The notes: a model not told the origin generated them from the sequence alone. Shown: positions 10,115 through 21,287, counted from the stretch's first letter. The stretch is 64,000 nucleotides of DNA from Linyphia triangularis (GCA_963978545.1 OZ021730.1:14267796-14331795), one strand, 5' to 3'. Numbers and translations: made by a program.

Positions 10115-12652
10115 ACAAAATATAATTCTGTAACCAATATGATTGCTTAAATTTAATAATTCTAAGAATTTTTTTAATTTTCAAGCCATGTTTAATATAA
10201 AATTGTAAGTTCAAATAATGAACTACATATTTTTTCTTTTCATTGAAAGTGTTTAAAAGTTTTTTATTTCTTCCATTAAACTTCAAACTTAACTTCTCCA
10301 AAATGTGTTTTTGATAAGAAAAAAGCATGTTATAATTTACTGTTCATGATTAGGTGCTAATGAGAATGATTTGTGTAGATCATGGATATCAGGAGGGTAA
10401 TATAAATCAATTTCTAAAATAAATCCAATTTGAGAATCTTTATCGAAAGCCATTAAATCGAAACAATCAATTTTATCCTGTGATAGCCATTGGAAATTTG
10501 AAAAAGGAAGTTTGTAACCACTCAATATTGTCCCATACAGATTGTTAAAATCAACAGATAAAATAAAACTTGATGGTGAAGATTTATTAAAATTTTTTAA
10601 GTAAGTGTTTTTAGCTTTAGCAAAACGTTTGGAGACAAAACACATTCCTCCTCGGATCCCCGGCTCTATCATGAGGTACATGTCAATATCTGTAAGTAAT
10701 TCCAATGTGATTTTAGTATTTTTTAATCTTGCCATCTATGTTAAACTTGGAGTAGTGAAGAAATGTACTGGATCTAACTCATAATAACTCATGCTTAGTT
10801 TTCGAAAGTTCTCAAATACTTCTGCAAGTAAAATAACATCAGAATACAAATATAAACGCAAATAGTCTTTTAAAGTTGAACATTTAAATGTAGAAAATAT
10901 AACTTTAGCTAATTTATAATTATCATTAGAAATATTCTCATTATTTAAATCGTTGAAAAATGCAGATTTCGGAGGAAGTTTTTCTTCTTCTAAAACTTCA
11001 AGGGACTCTAAGTGATTATACGGAAAGAAACCTTTCCTTAACAAAAGCTGCCTACAATCATATGACCCGAAAAAAGAATGAAAAATCGAAAAATTATGCT
11101 TACTTGTTTTCAAATTTTCTACCAGATCGCTTAATTTTGATGGAAGGAATAAGAAACTATCGAGAAATCGTATATTGTCTAAACTGAAAGATGTGTATTT
11201 TTGTGAGTTAACTGGAATAATTGTAAGTTTTTGTCCTAAATCACTAGATATTTCTTTAAGAATTAAATGAGAATCGTATCCTCTTAAGTTATGTATAACA
11301 TCAGGGAGAAAATTAGAAAATTTGTAGTTTAAGTTACATCCTTGACTAGCTTTGCCTAACACTCTTCCTGTTAAATGATCATGATTTCTAACACTTATAG
11401 TTTCTGTTGAAAGCATATTTCCACATAAATGACATCTGTCAGAACTAACAATATCACATTCATTCATTGGAATATTTTTCCCATATATTGAATTACGGCT
11501 TTTGAAATATTTTGCAAGCATGAAATAAAATGTGAAACTACATTTAAACCACAGTGAAATTTGTGAAACACTATTTTTTTTTTCGTTATCAATAAGAATT
11601 AAAGAATATGCAACTGGTTTGTGGTTTTGTTTTGTTATTGAAAATGATGTATTTGTACTCGGTTCCGCTGAAAGTACTCGCTGGGTGATACATTCAAAAT
11701 CTGCATACACAAAAATGGGTGAAAAAACATTTTGTGAAAAGCATTAAATGTTAAGTATATATGATCAGGCGTAGGAAGGGAAACCTTTTGCGGAGCATTG
11801 TGTAAACATCTCTTTATATGGTTATATAAAGTTGTCTGTCGAGAAAAACTCATTAAACAATTTTTACAATATTTGTGAATTCCATGTTTTTCATGTAACA
11901 ATTTGTTAAAGTTTCTTATTAAAAAAATTATTTTATACAACAAAAGGTCAATTTCTTTATAAATATTAAGTTAACTCTTATATATAGTATAAATTTCATT
12001 TTGAAATTCATATACATTTATCGAAATTTTATTTTTATTTTCGAACTTCGTTATGTCACTTATTTTAACTGGAAATGTTAAAAAATCACACGACAAAAAT
12101 TTCAAATATTTTCTTTACACAGACTCTGAAGATTTATTATAAGTTTGTGGAAATAAGCCAGCTAAAATTGAAAATATGACACATATAATTTTGACATTTT
12201 ACATTAAGTAAGCATTTCTTATTTACTAACTTTTTGGGTAAGGATACATCTAAACAACCACCTTCTTTTTCTTCATATTTTCCAACGTGAACTTCTACGA
12301 AGTCTATACTTTTTATACTCCATCCAGAACCAAAATTCAAAAAATCTTCAATTCTTTTTAGAATTTTTAAAAATGAGGAATTAATTTTTTCATTTATATC
12401 GTATATGGAAAGTAATCGTTCTGTATTTGAATTCAAATAAAAAGAATGAAAAGTTAATTCATTTTCTCTAACTTTTTCAAAAGTTACTTTAAGAGAGATG
12501 ATAAATCGAAGTCGAGTATTTTCTTCTTTTAAAATATTAAAAATGTCATCTTTACAATTATTAAATACAATTATAGGATCAATACAATTTATAATATCTT
12601 TCTTAAAAGAACGAATAAAATTTCTAAAAGCTTGAGCTTTAACGTAAAACAT
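10111..12652 (-). pseudogene. N-terminal and central part of the same broken type B DNA polymerase
   Basis: Reading on the minus strand, 12652-12137 holds the N-terminal domain (NGSGW-like FGSGWSIKSID, then LPKKLVNKKCLLNVKC). 11943-11635 holds a C2H2-like finger (CKNC...HIKRC). 11710-10337 starts with the exonuclease motif YADFEC, followed by a recombination-endonuclease-VII-like insert (CHLCG, NHDHLTGRVLG, CNLNYK), a YLYSDVILLAEVF block, and the palm start (GIRGGM, DFNNLYG). The last piece, 10328-10111, carries YVVHYLNLQFY. Breaks are frameshifts near 11.7 kb and 10.33 kb, an in-frame TAG at 10736-10738 and probable frameshifts near 12.0 kb. The gene is interrupted at a TTAA (10111-10114). 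In the host or an element this enzyme would copy the linear element from a protein primer; that role is family knowledge. Confidence 0.82.
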
Positions 12653-12739
12653 ATTTATATATAATATATTTATATAATCAATTTTTATATTATATAAACA
12701 TTTAGTACTTCAAATATTCAATTGAAACACATAACACAC

Positions 12740-12973
12740 TTATTCAGAGTGTTTCTTCACATGTTGTTCTAACATTTTTAAAGCTTTAAGTACTTGATCT
12801 AAATCTGTTAATGGAATGTTGATAAACTTCTTTCTATCCGAATCTTTTTCTTTTTTGCTAAAAGATAAATAAAATACTTTATTAAATTTTATTACTTCCC
12901 CTGCAAATCCACCCGCGACGTATATAGAGATGGGGAGTATATCTTCCTCATGTAGTTCTAAATCATCTTTCAA
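12740..12973 (-). CDS. small unknown protein next to the polymerase remnant
   Basis: A 77-residue frame starts with MKDDLELHEED and ends with a helical, Leu- and Lys-rich stretch (LDQVLKALKMLEQHVKK). The frame stays open upstream to about 13045, where a pyrimidine-rich acceptor-like sequence ending in CAG is seen on the minus strand, so this could be an exon or a partial gene. It lies 88 bp upstream of the polymerase N-terminus on the same strand and may belong to the same element. A compact beta-rich middle (ISIYVAGGFAGEVI...FYLSFSKKEK) is visible, but I do not recognise the family. It may be non-functional, as its neighbour is. Confidence 0.4.
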   Translation of the reverse strand: MKDDLELHEEDILPISIYVAGGFAGEVIKFNKVFYLSFSKKEKDSDRKKFINIPLTDLDQVLKALKMLEQHVKKHSE

Positions 12974-13228
12974 GATTATGTCAAAAGTTGACTTGATGTT
13001 GAAGGATGACTTTACACCTTTTGTTGGCTGGTCATTAGTTAAATAGGAGTCTGAAAGTTTAAGTTATGAAAAATTATTTTAATATAATACAAACTATATA
13101 TAGTAATATTATAATAAAATACAAAACTATATACAGTAATTTTTATAATACAATACAAATTATAAAATACAAAACTATATACAATAACATTATAATACAA
13201 TTCAAAATATAAAATACAAAAACTATAT

Positions 13229-14182
13229 TGTTGCGTGGACGGGTTCGAAAGATTTGAAGCCAAAGCAAATCAAGACTTGCAGAAATTTATTCCAAAATAA
13301 CTAACTTTCACAGTTCTATTACAGCTCCAGAACTTTTTGTTTTGTAGACACAATAATGCTCTTTTCACAATAATAGAGCACAAAACAGCAGTTTAAAAAC
13401 TTGACAATTGCTAAATCGCCGCAAAAAGACAATGCAATACAGTTCGCTCAGTATCTCCAGTCAACTAACTCAGTGACTCAAAATCCAAGAACTAACTCAA
13501 GTCAGGAATACAGCTCTCACAATGAAAGAGACAACTAACTCCATCACCCGCTCTCAAGAGCTTTTATAGGGTGACCTGAGAACATGCGTGAAACTTCCAG
13601 AGATAGACATTTGGAGAACTTTCCAGATTGTAGTCGAAAAGCCTATACATGTACATGGGATTGATGTACCTTTAAATGTAACGAAAATGTCGCCAAATGG
13701 TCGCCAAGTTTGGCGACAAAAATTAGTCGCCAAAACCGTCGCCAACTTGGCTCTATCTCGCCAATTTGGCGAGATTCCCATTACCATAATGTTAAATGCC
13801 CTGCCCCTTGAAACTCGTTTCCCAGAGTTACCTGCCGACCAAACGGTATAGTGGTTAGCGTGCTAGCTTCTAGACCGCGAGGTTGCGGGTTCGAGTCCCG
13901 TGTTGGCATGGGTGTTAGTAAATGTATGTTGGCTTGTCTAATGACGAATGTTTCGGCGCATTATAGCCCTCGTGTTGCTGACGGCGCCAGATAATCTGAA
14001 AACAACCAACCAACCAACCCAGAGTTACCTCTGTAAAACCCGTTATCAAGCATTGAGATGCTCACTGCAGGGAAGCCGATTTAACGACGAACTATTGCAC
14101 TGCCTTATGCGAAATGTACATAAATTACTATTTACAAAATTAACACTACGAAATATTTACAAATATACAAAAATTCGTAACA
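13229..14182 (-). mobile_element. solo LTR of a Gypsy-like retrotransposon, containing a SINE
   Basis: On the minus strand the segment starts TGTTACG and ends CGCAACA, with ATAT on both sides (13225-13228 and 14183-14186) as a possible 4-bp duplication. In this orientation it has a TATA box (CTATAAAAG, 13561-13569) and a polyadenylation signal (AATAAA, 13286-13291) in the order expected of U3-R-U5. No internal retroelement genes flank it, so it is a solo LTR of about 770 bp plus the 184-bp SINE at 13834. The short duplication lies in AT-rich DNA and could be chance. Confidence 0.6.
13834..14017 (+). repeat. tRNA-derived SINE, copy A
   Basis: The head has RNA polymerase III boxes: A box around TATAGTGGTTAGCGTG and B box GGTTCGAGTCC. 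The tail has GGCGCATTATAGCCCTCG...GGCGCC and (CCAA)n. It is flanked by the 13-bp duplication cccagagttacct (13821-13833 and 14018-14030). It is nested in the solo LTR. Confidence 0.92.
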
Positions 14183-14593
14183 ATATACAATAATGTTATA
14201 ATACAATATAAATTTAAAGCTAGTGAAAAATTATAACTATACTTAAATAAACTTGTAATACATCATAAACTACTTATGAAAAAGACTAAATGCTGACTTT
14301 TTATGTTTTTAACGGTTGTGACATCACTTTTTGATATTAATTCATTCACGGATATATAAAATTTTAATCTAATTGGGTATTCATTTACAATGAATATAGC
14401 GGAAAAAAAAATGTAAAAGTAGATTTGACTTTGTAAACTGAGCACGAATATTTAAAACATGTCGGACAAGAATAATTGGTATTCTACGCAAAGTTCGTAT
14501 TTTTATAGGTATATGTCCTTGCAGTTCCATTCTCGCATAGTGTCCAGTTACATATAATATCTCGATATGTAATTTTTTCACATAATAAATAAT

Positions 14594-14631
14594 GTCATTG
14601 ATCCATTCATTTGAATGAATGGATCAATGAC
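14594..14631. repeat. 38-bp perfect palindrome
   Basis: The arm gtcattgatccattcatt and its reverse complement are separated by TG. Its core (ccattcatt-TG-aatgaatgg) recurs at the centre of the larger palindrome at 14695-14982. Confidence 0.85.
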
Positions 14632-14694
14632 AGGTCTCTGTACGATCTGATAGGATTCCAGTACGATCGTATTTCGGATTCCAGTACTCTGTCG

Positions 14695-14982
14695 ATTTTC
14701 TGATAGGTCTCCAGTACGATTAATGAAACCTGTGATTGGAATTTTAGAGTTCCAATTTCCATCAAGTCCATTCAAAAGGAGACCTATTCAATTTACCATA
14801 GCTACATTCACTCATCACAAGACACGATCCATTCATTTGAATGAATGGATCGTGTCTTGTGATGAGGGAATGTAGCTATGGTAAATTGAATAGGTCTCCT
14901 TTTGAATGGACTTGATGGAAATTGGAACTCTAAAATTCCAATCACAGGTTTCATTGATCGTACTGGAGACCTATCAGAAAAT
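14695..14982. repeat. near-perfect 288-bp palindrome (144-bp arms)
   Basis: Two arms of about 144 bp, differing at about two positions, face each other across a 2-nt loop at 14838-14839. No coding potential is recognisable. It could be a MITE-like foldback element or a product of aberrant replication. Confidence 0.85.
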
Positions 14983-15009
14983 TTCACATCTCTTGGAGAA
15001 TCTTCATGT

Positions 15010-15150
15010 TTTTAAGAATTCAATGGTTGAGTTGAATCTTCACGTTTTAGAGAATTCAATGGTTGAGTTGAATCTTCACGTTTTAGAGAATTCAATGGTT
15101 GAGTTGAATCTTCACGTTTTAGAGAATTCAATGGTTGAGTTGAATCACCA
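15010..15150. repeat. 36-bp minisatellite
   Basis: About 3.7 copies of a 36-bp unit containing TTCAATGGTTGAGTTGAATC. The period is a multiple of three, so it produces repeat-containing open frames on both strands that are probably not genes. Confidence 0.85.
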
Positions 15151-15441
15151 AGTACAGAGTCTAAAAACTCTTCAACTCTACTGGAAGAAGTCATTGTGAT
15201 GAGATTATTTCTGCAAATGTCGCTAGAATATTTTTTTTTTTGTTTGTTTAGGCTTTTTATGGCGCAAAGGCAACACAAGGGCCATACTGCGCCAAAACAA
15301 AAGATAAAAGAAAAACTAGGATGGAAGATGAATAATAAATATGATGAGATGTGACATAATATAATTTAAGAATGTTAAAAACACATTTCTAAAATGATGA
15401 CGAGGTTAATAAAATTTAAAAAATGGATATGTTTAAAACAG

Positions 15442-16262
15442 TTAGATGTGATTTAAAAACCCGATTGATCTTAAAAATGCAAAAAGATTTGGATGGGGAG
15501 TTTCCCCAATCAAATCCTGAAGACTTAAACTGGTACTCTTAAAAAACCTAAGACGATGAGAGTGAAACTCAGGACAAGAAATTAAAATATGAGACACAGT
15601 AAGATCGCAACGACAAATATCGCAAACAGGTGGATCTTCTCCCAGCAATAGATGTCGGTGCGTCAATCGGGTATGACCAATGCGCAGACGAGTCAGTTTG
15701 ACATCTGTCCGACGCATTGGATTAACTGGCCATTTAAGAAGATGATTTTTGATAAAATGAAGTTTGTTATTAACCTGCAAATCCCATGTTTCTTGACGTA
15801 AGGATAATATAAACTTGTGAATTGAGGTCTTAATATCTTGGTAGGGAACTGGCTGCTGCAGCGGAATTGAAGCAGCTTTAGCAGCAGAATCAGCCAATTC
15901 ATTTCCTGAAATTCCCATGTGACTAGGTACCCAGCAGAACAAAATATTAAACCCTTTCCTCTCAAGTGTGTGTAACTTTGCCAAAATATCAAAGGCAAGT
16001 GGATGGCTATTGTTCTTAAATTGCTCAAGACTTGACAAGGAGCTTAAACTGTCAGTATACACACAAAATTTGCGATTGTGGCAGAGTGAGATATGCAGCA
16101 GTGCACAAGAAATTGCTGTCATCTCAGAAGTGAAAACCGAGCAGGTTTTATGAAGTGTAAAAGCGACTGTGGATGTGTCGGACACAGTACCACAGCCAAC
16201 ACGTTCACCTGCTTTGGATCCATCAGTAAATACTGCTTCATAGTCAGCATACTGAGAGCGGT
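15442..16262 (-). pseudogene. truncated LINE ORF2 (RNase H and C-terminus) in the joined partial copy
   Basis: Starting at RSQYADYEAVFTDGSK, this frame carries the RNase H domain (FTDGSKAGERVG, YTDSLSSLSSL, PSHMGISGNELAD) and the C-terminal CDICRCDLTVSHIL knuckle. It is nearly identical to residues about 955-1225 of LINE 2 ORF2 but lacks endonuclease and RT. The residues before RSQ come from the joined LINE 2 tail and are not coding sequence of the element. Confidence 0.85.
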
Positions 16263-16464
16263 GTTTGTTTGATTGAGGTTTTATGGCGCAAAAGCAACAC
16301 AAGGGCCATGCTGCGCCAAAACAAAAGATAAAAGAAAAACTAGGATGGAAGATGAATTATAAATATGATGAGAGGTGACAGAATATAATTTAAGAATGTT
16401 AAAAACACATTTCTAAAATGATGAAGATGTTAATAAAATTTTAAAAATGGATATGTTTAAAACA

Positions 16465-19400
16465 CTAGATGTGATTTAAAAACCCGATTGACCTTAAAAA
16501 AGCAAAAAGATTTGGATGGGGAGTTTCCCCAATCAAATCTTGAAGACTTAAACTGGTACATTTAAAAAACCTAAGACGATGTGACTGGAACTTTGGACAA
16601 GAAATTAAAATATGAGCCACAGAAAGATCGCAACGACAAGTATCGCAAACAGGTGGATCTTCTCCCAGCAATAAATGTCGATGCGTCAATCGGGTATGAC
16701 CAATGCGCAGACGAGTCAGTTTGACATCTGTCCGACGCATAGGATTAACTGGCCATTTACGAAGATGATTTTTGATGAAATGAAGTTTGTTATTAACCTG
16801 CAAATCCCATGTTTCTTGACGTAAGGATAATATGAACTTGTGAATTGATGTCTTAATATCTTGGTAGGGAACTGGCTGCTGCAGCGGGATTGAAGCCGCT
16901 TTAGCAGCAGAATCAGCCAATTCATTGCCTGAAATTCCCATGTGACTAGGTACCCAGCAGAACAATATAGAGAATCCTTTCCTCTCAAGTGTGTGTAACT
17001 TTGACAAAATGTCAAAAGCAAGTGGATGGCTATTGGTTTTAACCTGCTCCAGACTTAACAAAGAACTTAAACTGTCAGTATAAACACAAAATTTGCGATT
17101 GTGGCAGAGTGAGATATGCAGCAGTGCACAAGAAATTGCTGTCATCTCAGAAGTGAAAACCGAGCAGGATTTATGAAGTGTAAAAGCGACTGTGGATGTG
17201 TCGGACACAGTACCACAGCCAACACGTTCACCTGCTTTGGATCCATCAGTAAAAACTGCTTCATAGTCAGCATACTGAGAGCGGTGATCACAAAAGATTT
17301 TTTGCAAAATTTCTGGGGCAGTGTCTGCCTTGCAATACATCGCAAATGGATTGAGAAAGTGGAAAGATGGAATATCCCATGGTGGAAAGGATTGAGTGGT
17401 AAATGTTTGGGTAACTACGTCACTAAGAGCTGCATCCATCAAGATGGATTTCGCTCTTTCAGAAAGTGGTCGGATGTTAGATGGACGAGCATCATATAAC
17501 CTACCAAGATAAGTATCAAGTCTCAACTTACGTAAAGGGTGAAAAGGATCAGACATAATTCTACAGTAGTAGTTGGCGCTTAATTTTTTCCGTCTCAAGT
17601 CAAGTGGAAGTAGACTACACTCTGTCAACAGACTTTCAATGGGTGAAGTGCGAAATGCTCCTGAACAAATACGGGCAGCAGTGTGATGGACAGTATCCAA
17701 TCTTCGTAGAAGGGATACTCCTGCAGACCCATACGCAACACATCTATAATCAATGCGAGATAAAATTACAGATTGGTAAATACGCAGCAAAGAAGTGCGG
17801 TCAGCACCCCAAGAAGTATTTGAAAGTACTTTGAGGATATTAAGCGACCTATCGCACTTCTTGCGCAAGTATAAAATATGTGGGAGAAAATTCAACTTGC
17901 TGTCGAAAATGACTCCCAAGTATCTTATCTGATTCACAACTGGGATTGGAGAATTGCGTATGTGGATTTCAGGGTCAGGGTGAAGACCCCTCCTCCTACA
18001 GAAGTGGATGCAACTGCTTTTAGATGGTGACAGTTTATGGCCGTTTTTGTCACACCATTCTACAAGTCTGTTAACAGCAGTTTGTAACTGACGTTCAATT
18101 AAGCGCATGTTTGATCCTTGGCACGAGATTTGCAAATCATCAACATACAAAGTTCCATGAACAAAGGGTGAAAGGACATGAAGGATGTTGCTGATGTGTA
18201 GATTAAAAAGGGTGACACTTAAAACACAACCTTGAGGAACTCCCTCAGATTGGTTAAAATAATTTGAAAATGAAGTTCCAATGCGAACTCTAAAAACACG
18301 AGATGATAAAAAATTTTGAATAAAAAGGGGCAGATTACCCCTAAAACCAAAATTAAATAGAGTTTGCAGGATACCATATCGCCACGTATGATCATACGCC
18401 TTCTCAATGTCGAAAAAGATTGAAACTAGATGATTCCTCTGCACAAAGGCATTACGAACATCTGTTTCTAGTTTCACGATGTTATCAAGAGTGGACCGCC
18501 CTCGTCGGAATCCACTCTGGAAAGGTGAAATACATCCATCTTTTTCTAACATATAAGAGAGTCGGGCGTTTACAATACGTTCAAAGGTCTTACAGAGGCA
18601 GCTCGTTAATGCTATCGGTCGATAGTTCAGAGGATCCTTGGGATCCTTTCCAGGTTTCAGAATGGGGATTACAGTAGCTTCCCGCCACAAAGTAGGAAAG
18701 ATGTTCTCCTTCCAGATTCTATTAAAGAGAAAAAGGATGTTAAAAAGAGAATCTGGACTTAAATGGCGGAGCATTTGGTAACTGATCCCATCGGGACCTG
18801 GACTGGTGTTATGTGCTTTAGATAAAGCACTCTTCAATTCGTACATCTTAAGGTCACAGTTGTAGGAATATTCAATATTACTTTTGAAATTAATTCCAGT
18901 CCGTTCAGCTCGACTCTTAGTCACAAGAAAAGCAGGACTATAAGAATCGGAACTGGATACACTTTCAAAAGTTTCACCGATAAGGTTAGCAATATCTTCA
19001 GGGGAAGAGAACACAGCAGCTCCGGTTTGAAGTATCGGACAAGAATAATCCGGATACAAACCGTTGGCTGCTCTAACCTTCTTCCACAACTGCTTGCTTG
19101 ATGTTTTGGATGTAATCGAAGAGACATAACTTATCCAAGAATCCTTCTGACTTTGACGTCTAACCTTGCGAGCAACTGCCTTTGCCTTTTTAAAGGCGAT
19201 AAGGTTTCCTGTAGTTGGGTATCTGCGGAAGATACCCCATAGCTTCTTTTGTTTCTTGTATGCAGAATGACAATCTGCATTCCAGTATGGTTTACAGTGC
19301 CGCAGTGTTCTAGGTGATGTCTTAGGAATGGAGGAGTCAGCGGCATTTAAAATTGCTTCAGTGACATTTTGGACAGCAGTATCAACATCCTCACTGTCCA

Positions 19401-20142
19401 CCATTGTTCCCGATATAACAGCCAATTCAGAAAATTTATCCCAATTCGCCCTATTGTATTTGTAAGTAGGTAGACGGTTGGTCACGCTACTACCTGCATG
19501 GGAAATGAGGACAGGGAAGTGATCACTGTTGTGTAGATCACTTCCAACAGCAAAATTCAAATATGGAAAAAGTATAGGGGAACAAATGGCTAAGTCAAGT
19601 GAATGGAATGTTCTAGTGGGTTCATGAAAATACGTTTTCTCCTCATTATTCAGGAGGCATAGACAGTGATCAGACAGCAACTTTTCTATCTGTCTCCCAC
19701 GAGGGTTCGTATTAGCATTACCCCACATTGTACTGTGTCCATTAAGGTCACCGAGCAGTAAAAATGGTACTGGAAGCTGATCATTAAGGTCATTCAACTC
19801 CTCTTGGCGGATGATAGCATGTGGCGGTAGGTATAGGCAACAGACTGTGAGAAGGGACTGTAAATGAAGTCTCGCAGCCACAGCCTGTAGAGATGTGCGC
19901 AGTGTGAGTACAGTGCTGGGGTAATCATGAGAGATAAAAAGGCAAACTCCTCCAGACACTGTATTACTACGGGTAACATCTTTTCTAATGCAACTATACC
20001 CACGGATCTTAGATATACAAGAATCCTTCAAGAGGGTTTCTTGAAGTGCCAAACATGCTGGATGATAAAGTGAAATGATGTTCTTCACATCATCCTTCCT
20101 AGACCTAAAACCGCGACAGTTCCAAGAAACAAAAGAAGCCAT
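16465..20142 (-). CDS. LINE 2 ORF2, endonuclease-reverse transcriptase-RNase H
   Basis: The protein has 1225 residues and starts MASFVSWNCRGF. Endonuclease motifs are LQETLLKDS, GDLNGHSTMWG, HSLDLAICSP and SDHFPV. RT motifs are KPGKDPKDPLNYRPIALTS, FQSGFRRGR, FFDIEKAYDHTW, EGVPQGCVLS and active site YVDDL. RNase H motifs are FTDGSK, YTDSLSSL and PSHMGISGNELAD; a CDTCRCDL...H...C end follows. Its ATG overlaps the ORF1 stop by one base (TAATG on the minus strand), an arrangement that favours termination-reinitiation. It is uninterrupted and may be active. It differs from the LINE 1 and LINE 3 proteins throughout but has exactly the same length. Confidence 0.95.
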   Translation of the reverse strand: MASFVSWNCRGFRSRKDDVKNIISLYHPACLALQETLLKDSCISKIRGYSCIRKDVTRSNTVSGGVCLFISHDYPSTVLTLRTSLQAVAARLHLQSLLTVCCLYLPPHAIIRQEELNDLNDQLPVPFLLLGDLNGHSTMWGNANTNPRGRQIEKLLSDHCLCLLNNEEKTYFHEPTRTFHSLDLAICSPILFPYLNFAVGSDLHNSDHFPVLISHAGSSVTNRLPTYKYNRANWDKFSELAVISGTMVDSEDVDTAVQNVTEAILNAADSSIPKTSPRTLRHCKPYWNADCHSAYKKQKKLWGIFRRYPTTGNLIAFKKAKAVARKVRRQSQKDSWISYVSSITSKTSSKQLWKKVRAANGLYPDYSCPILQTGAAVFSSPEDIANLIGETFESVSSSDSYSPAFLVTKSRAERTGINFKSNIEYSYNCDLKMYELKSALSKAHNTSPGPDGISYQMLRHLSPDSLFNILFLFNRIWKENIFPTLWREATVIPILKPGKDPKDPLNYRPIALTSCLCKTFERIVNARLSYMLEKDGCISPFQSGFRRGRSTLDNIVKLETDVRNAFVQRNHLVSIFFDIEKAYDHTWRYGILQTLFNFGFRGNLPLFIQNFLSSRVFRVRIGTSFSNYFNQSEGVPQGCVLSVTLFNLHISNILHVLSPFVHGTLYVDDLQISCQGSNMRLIERQLQTAVNRLVEWCDKNGHKLSPSKSSCIHFCRRRGLHPDPEIHIRNSPIPVVNQIRYLGVIFDSKLNFLPHILYLRKKCDRSLNILKVLSNTSWGADRTSLLRIYQSVILSRIDYRCVAYGSAGVSLLRRLDTVHHTAARICSGAFRTSPIESLLTECSLLPLDLRRKKLSANYYCRIMSDPFHPLRKLRLDTYLGRLYDARPSNIRPLSERAKSILMDAALSDVVTQTFTTQSFPPWDIPSFHFLNPFAMYCKADTAPEILQKIFCDHRSQYADYEAVFTDGSKAGERVGCGTVSDTSTVAFTLHKSCSVFTSEMTAISCALLHISLCHNRKFCVYTDSLSSLLSLEQVKTNSHPLAFDILSKLHTLERKGFSILFCWVPSHMGISGNELADSAAKAASIPLQQPVPYQDIKTSIHKFILSLRQETWDLQVNNKLHFIKNHLRKWPVNPMRRTDVKLTRLRIGHTRLTHRHLLLGEDPPVCDTCRCDLSVAHILISCPKFQSHRLRFFKCTSLSLQDLIGETPHPNLFAFLRSIGFLNHI

Positions 20143-21287
20143 TAATTATTAAAAGAAAATTTTAAAGGGGGGTCGGGATCTTCTTCAAGGATCTCATCGT
20201 CATCAGATGGGTATAATTTCACCTCATCTGAATCTCTAAGAGAGCCAAGGATGTTAAAAGGGTTGGTAGATTTATCTCTTAGAGTAAAACCCTTTGCTGA
20301 TTTTAGCTTTATTGATTGCAAAGCTTTGGACTTTGCTAGAGATTTTTTAACTATTATTGGTTTTTTAACTATTTGTGAAGAAGATTCCCTTTGGGGTAAT
20401 CTAGTAACTGGCAGTGAAAGGCTCTCTGTCTGTGTGCTTTTCTGAGACACTGACTTTTTACAAGCGTCAGCATATGCAACACCAACACGAGGAGTCCGGG
20501 CCTCTACCTGTTTTTTTGCCTCAAAGTACGTCAAGTTTTGGTTGGCACGAACGGTTTGTATCTCTTTCTCCTCAATCCACTTGGGACATTTCCGGGAGAA
20601 AGATGGATGAGCTCCTTTACAATTGACGCACTTTTCAGGTAGGGTGCATGTACTACTACCATGGCCACTTCCTGCACAGCGTGCACAGATTTCAATTTCC
20701 CCGCGGCAAGCCGTTTGGGAATGTCCAAATCTTTGGCACTTAAAGCAGCGAAGTGGGTTCGGTATGTACGGTCGGGTTTTACAGTTTAGATACCCAGCCT
20801 TAACGTGTGTTGGCAAAGTGGGAAGATCAAAGGTTAATATCAGATGTTTTGTAGGCAAGATATTCCCATCTTTGCGTATAGTTATGCGATGCACTGCTGA
20901 GACTTGTTGGTCACGTAGATGGTCCAAGATCTCCTCCTCCGTTGTATGAAAGAGATCACTCTCAGATATTACACCACGAGATTTGTTGAGAGAGCCGTGT
21001 TTAGTAACAGTCACGGGAAAGGTTCCAAAAGATACTAACTTTAAAATATTCTTATCCTGGGTTTCATTTTTTACTTCAACTAAAAGGTCACCAGACCTTA
21101 GTTTTTTTACTGAAGCAGTGTCTCCAATCTGGGATTTTAATACTTTTTCAATTAAGAAGGGAGAGACCTTTTCAAAGGAACCCTCCTCTCTCCGAACAAT
21201 AAAGAATTTAACAGCAAGGTGATTAGAATTATCTTGTCGATGTTGCTCCCCTCGAGGGGGAGAAGAAAAAGAAGTTTTGTTAGCCAT
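20142..21287 (-). CDS. LINE 2 ORF1, gag-like zinc-knuckle protein
   Basis: 381 residues beginning MANKTSFSSPPRG. The PRE-type domain ends GYLNCKTRPYIPNPLRC and is followed by CFKCQRFGHSQTAC, CARCAGSGHGSSTC and CVNCKGAHPSFSRKC. The C-terminal tail is basic (KKPIIVKKSLAKSK) and then acidic (PSDDDEILEEDPDPP), as in the ORF1 proteins of LINEs 1 and 3. It would bind the element RNA. The start is well placed, after a 5' UTR that aligns with that of LINE 1, and the stop overlaps the ORF2 start. Confidence 0.92.
   Translation of the reverse strand: MANKTSFSSPPRGEQHRQDNSNHLAVKFFIVRREEGSFEKVSPFLIEKVLKSQIGDTASVKKLRSGDLLVEVKNETQDKNILKLVSFGTFPVTVTKHGSLNKSRGVISESDLFHTTEEEILDHLRDQQVSAVHRITIRKDGNILPTKHLILTFDLPTLPTHVKAGYLNCKTRPYIPNPLRCFKCQRFGHSQTACRGEIEICARCAGSGHGSSTCTLPEKCVNCKGAHPSFSRKCPKWIEEKEIQTVRANQNLTYFEAKKQVEARTPRVGVAYADACKKSVSQKSTQTESLSLPVTRLPQRESSSQIVKKPIIVKKSLAKSKALQSIKLKSAKGFTLRDKSTNPFNILGSLRDSDEVKLYPSDDDEILEEDPDPPLKFSFNN

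Noticed and set aside
13834..13915. tRNA gene
   Set aside because: The A and B boxes belong to a SINE head: the same unit recurs five times with a common tail and target duplications.
15012..15278. Repeat protein from the 36-bp minisatellite
   Set aside because: Open on both strands only because the period is a multiple of three.
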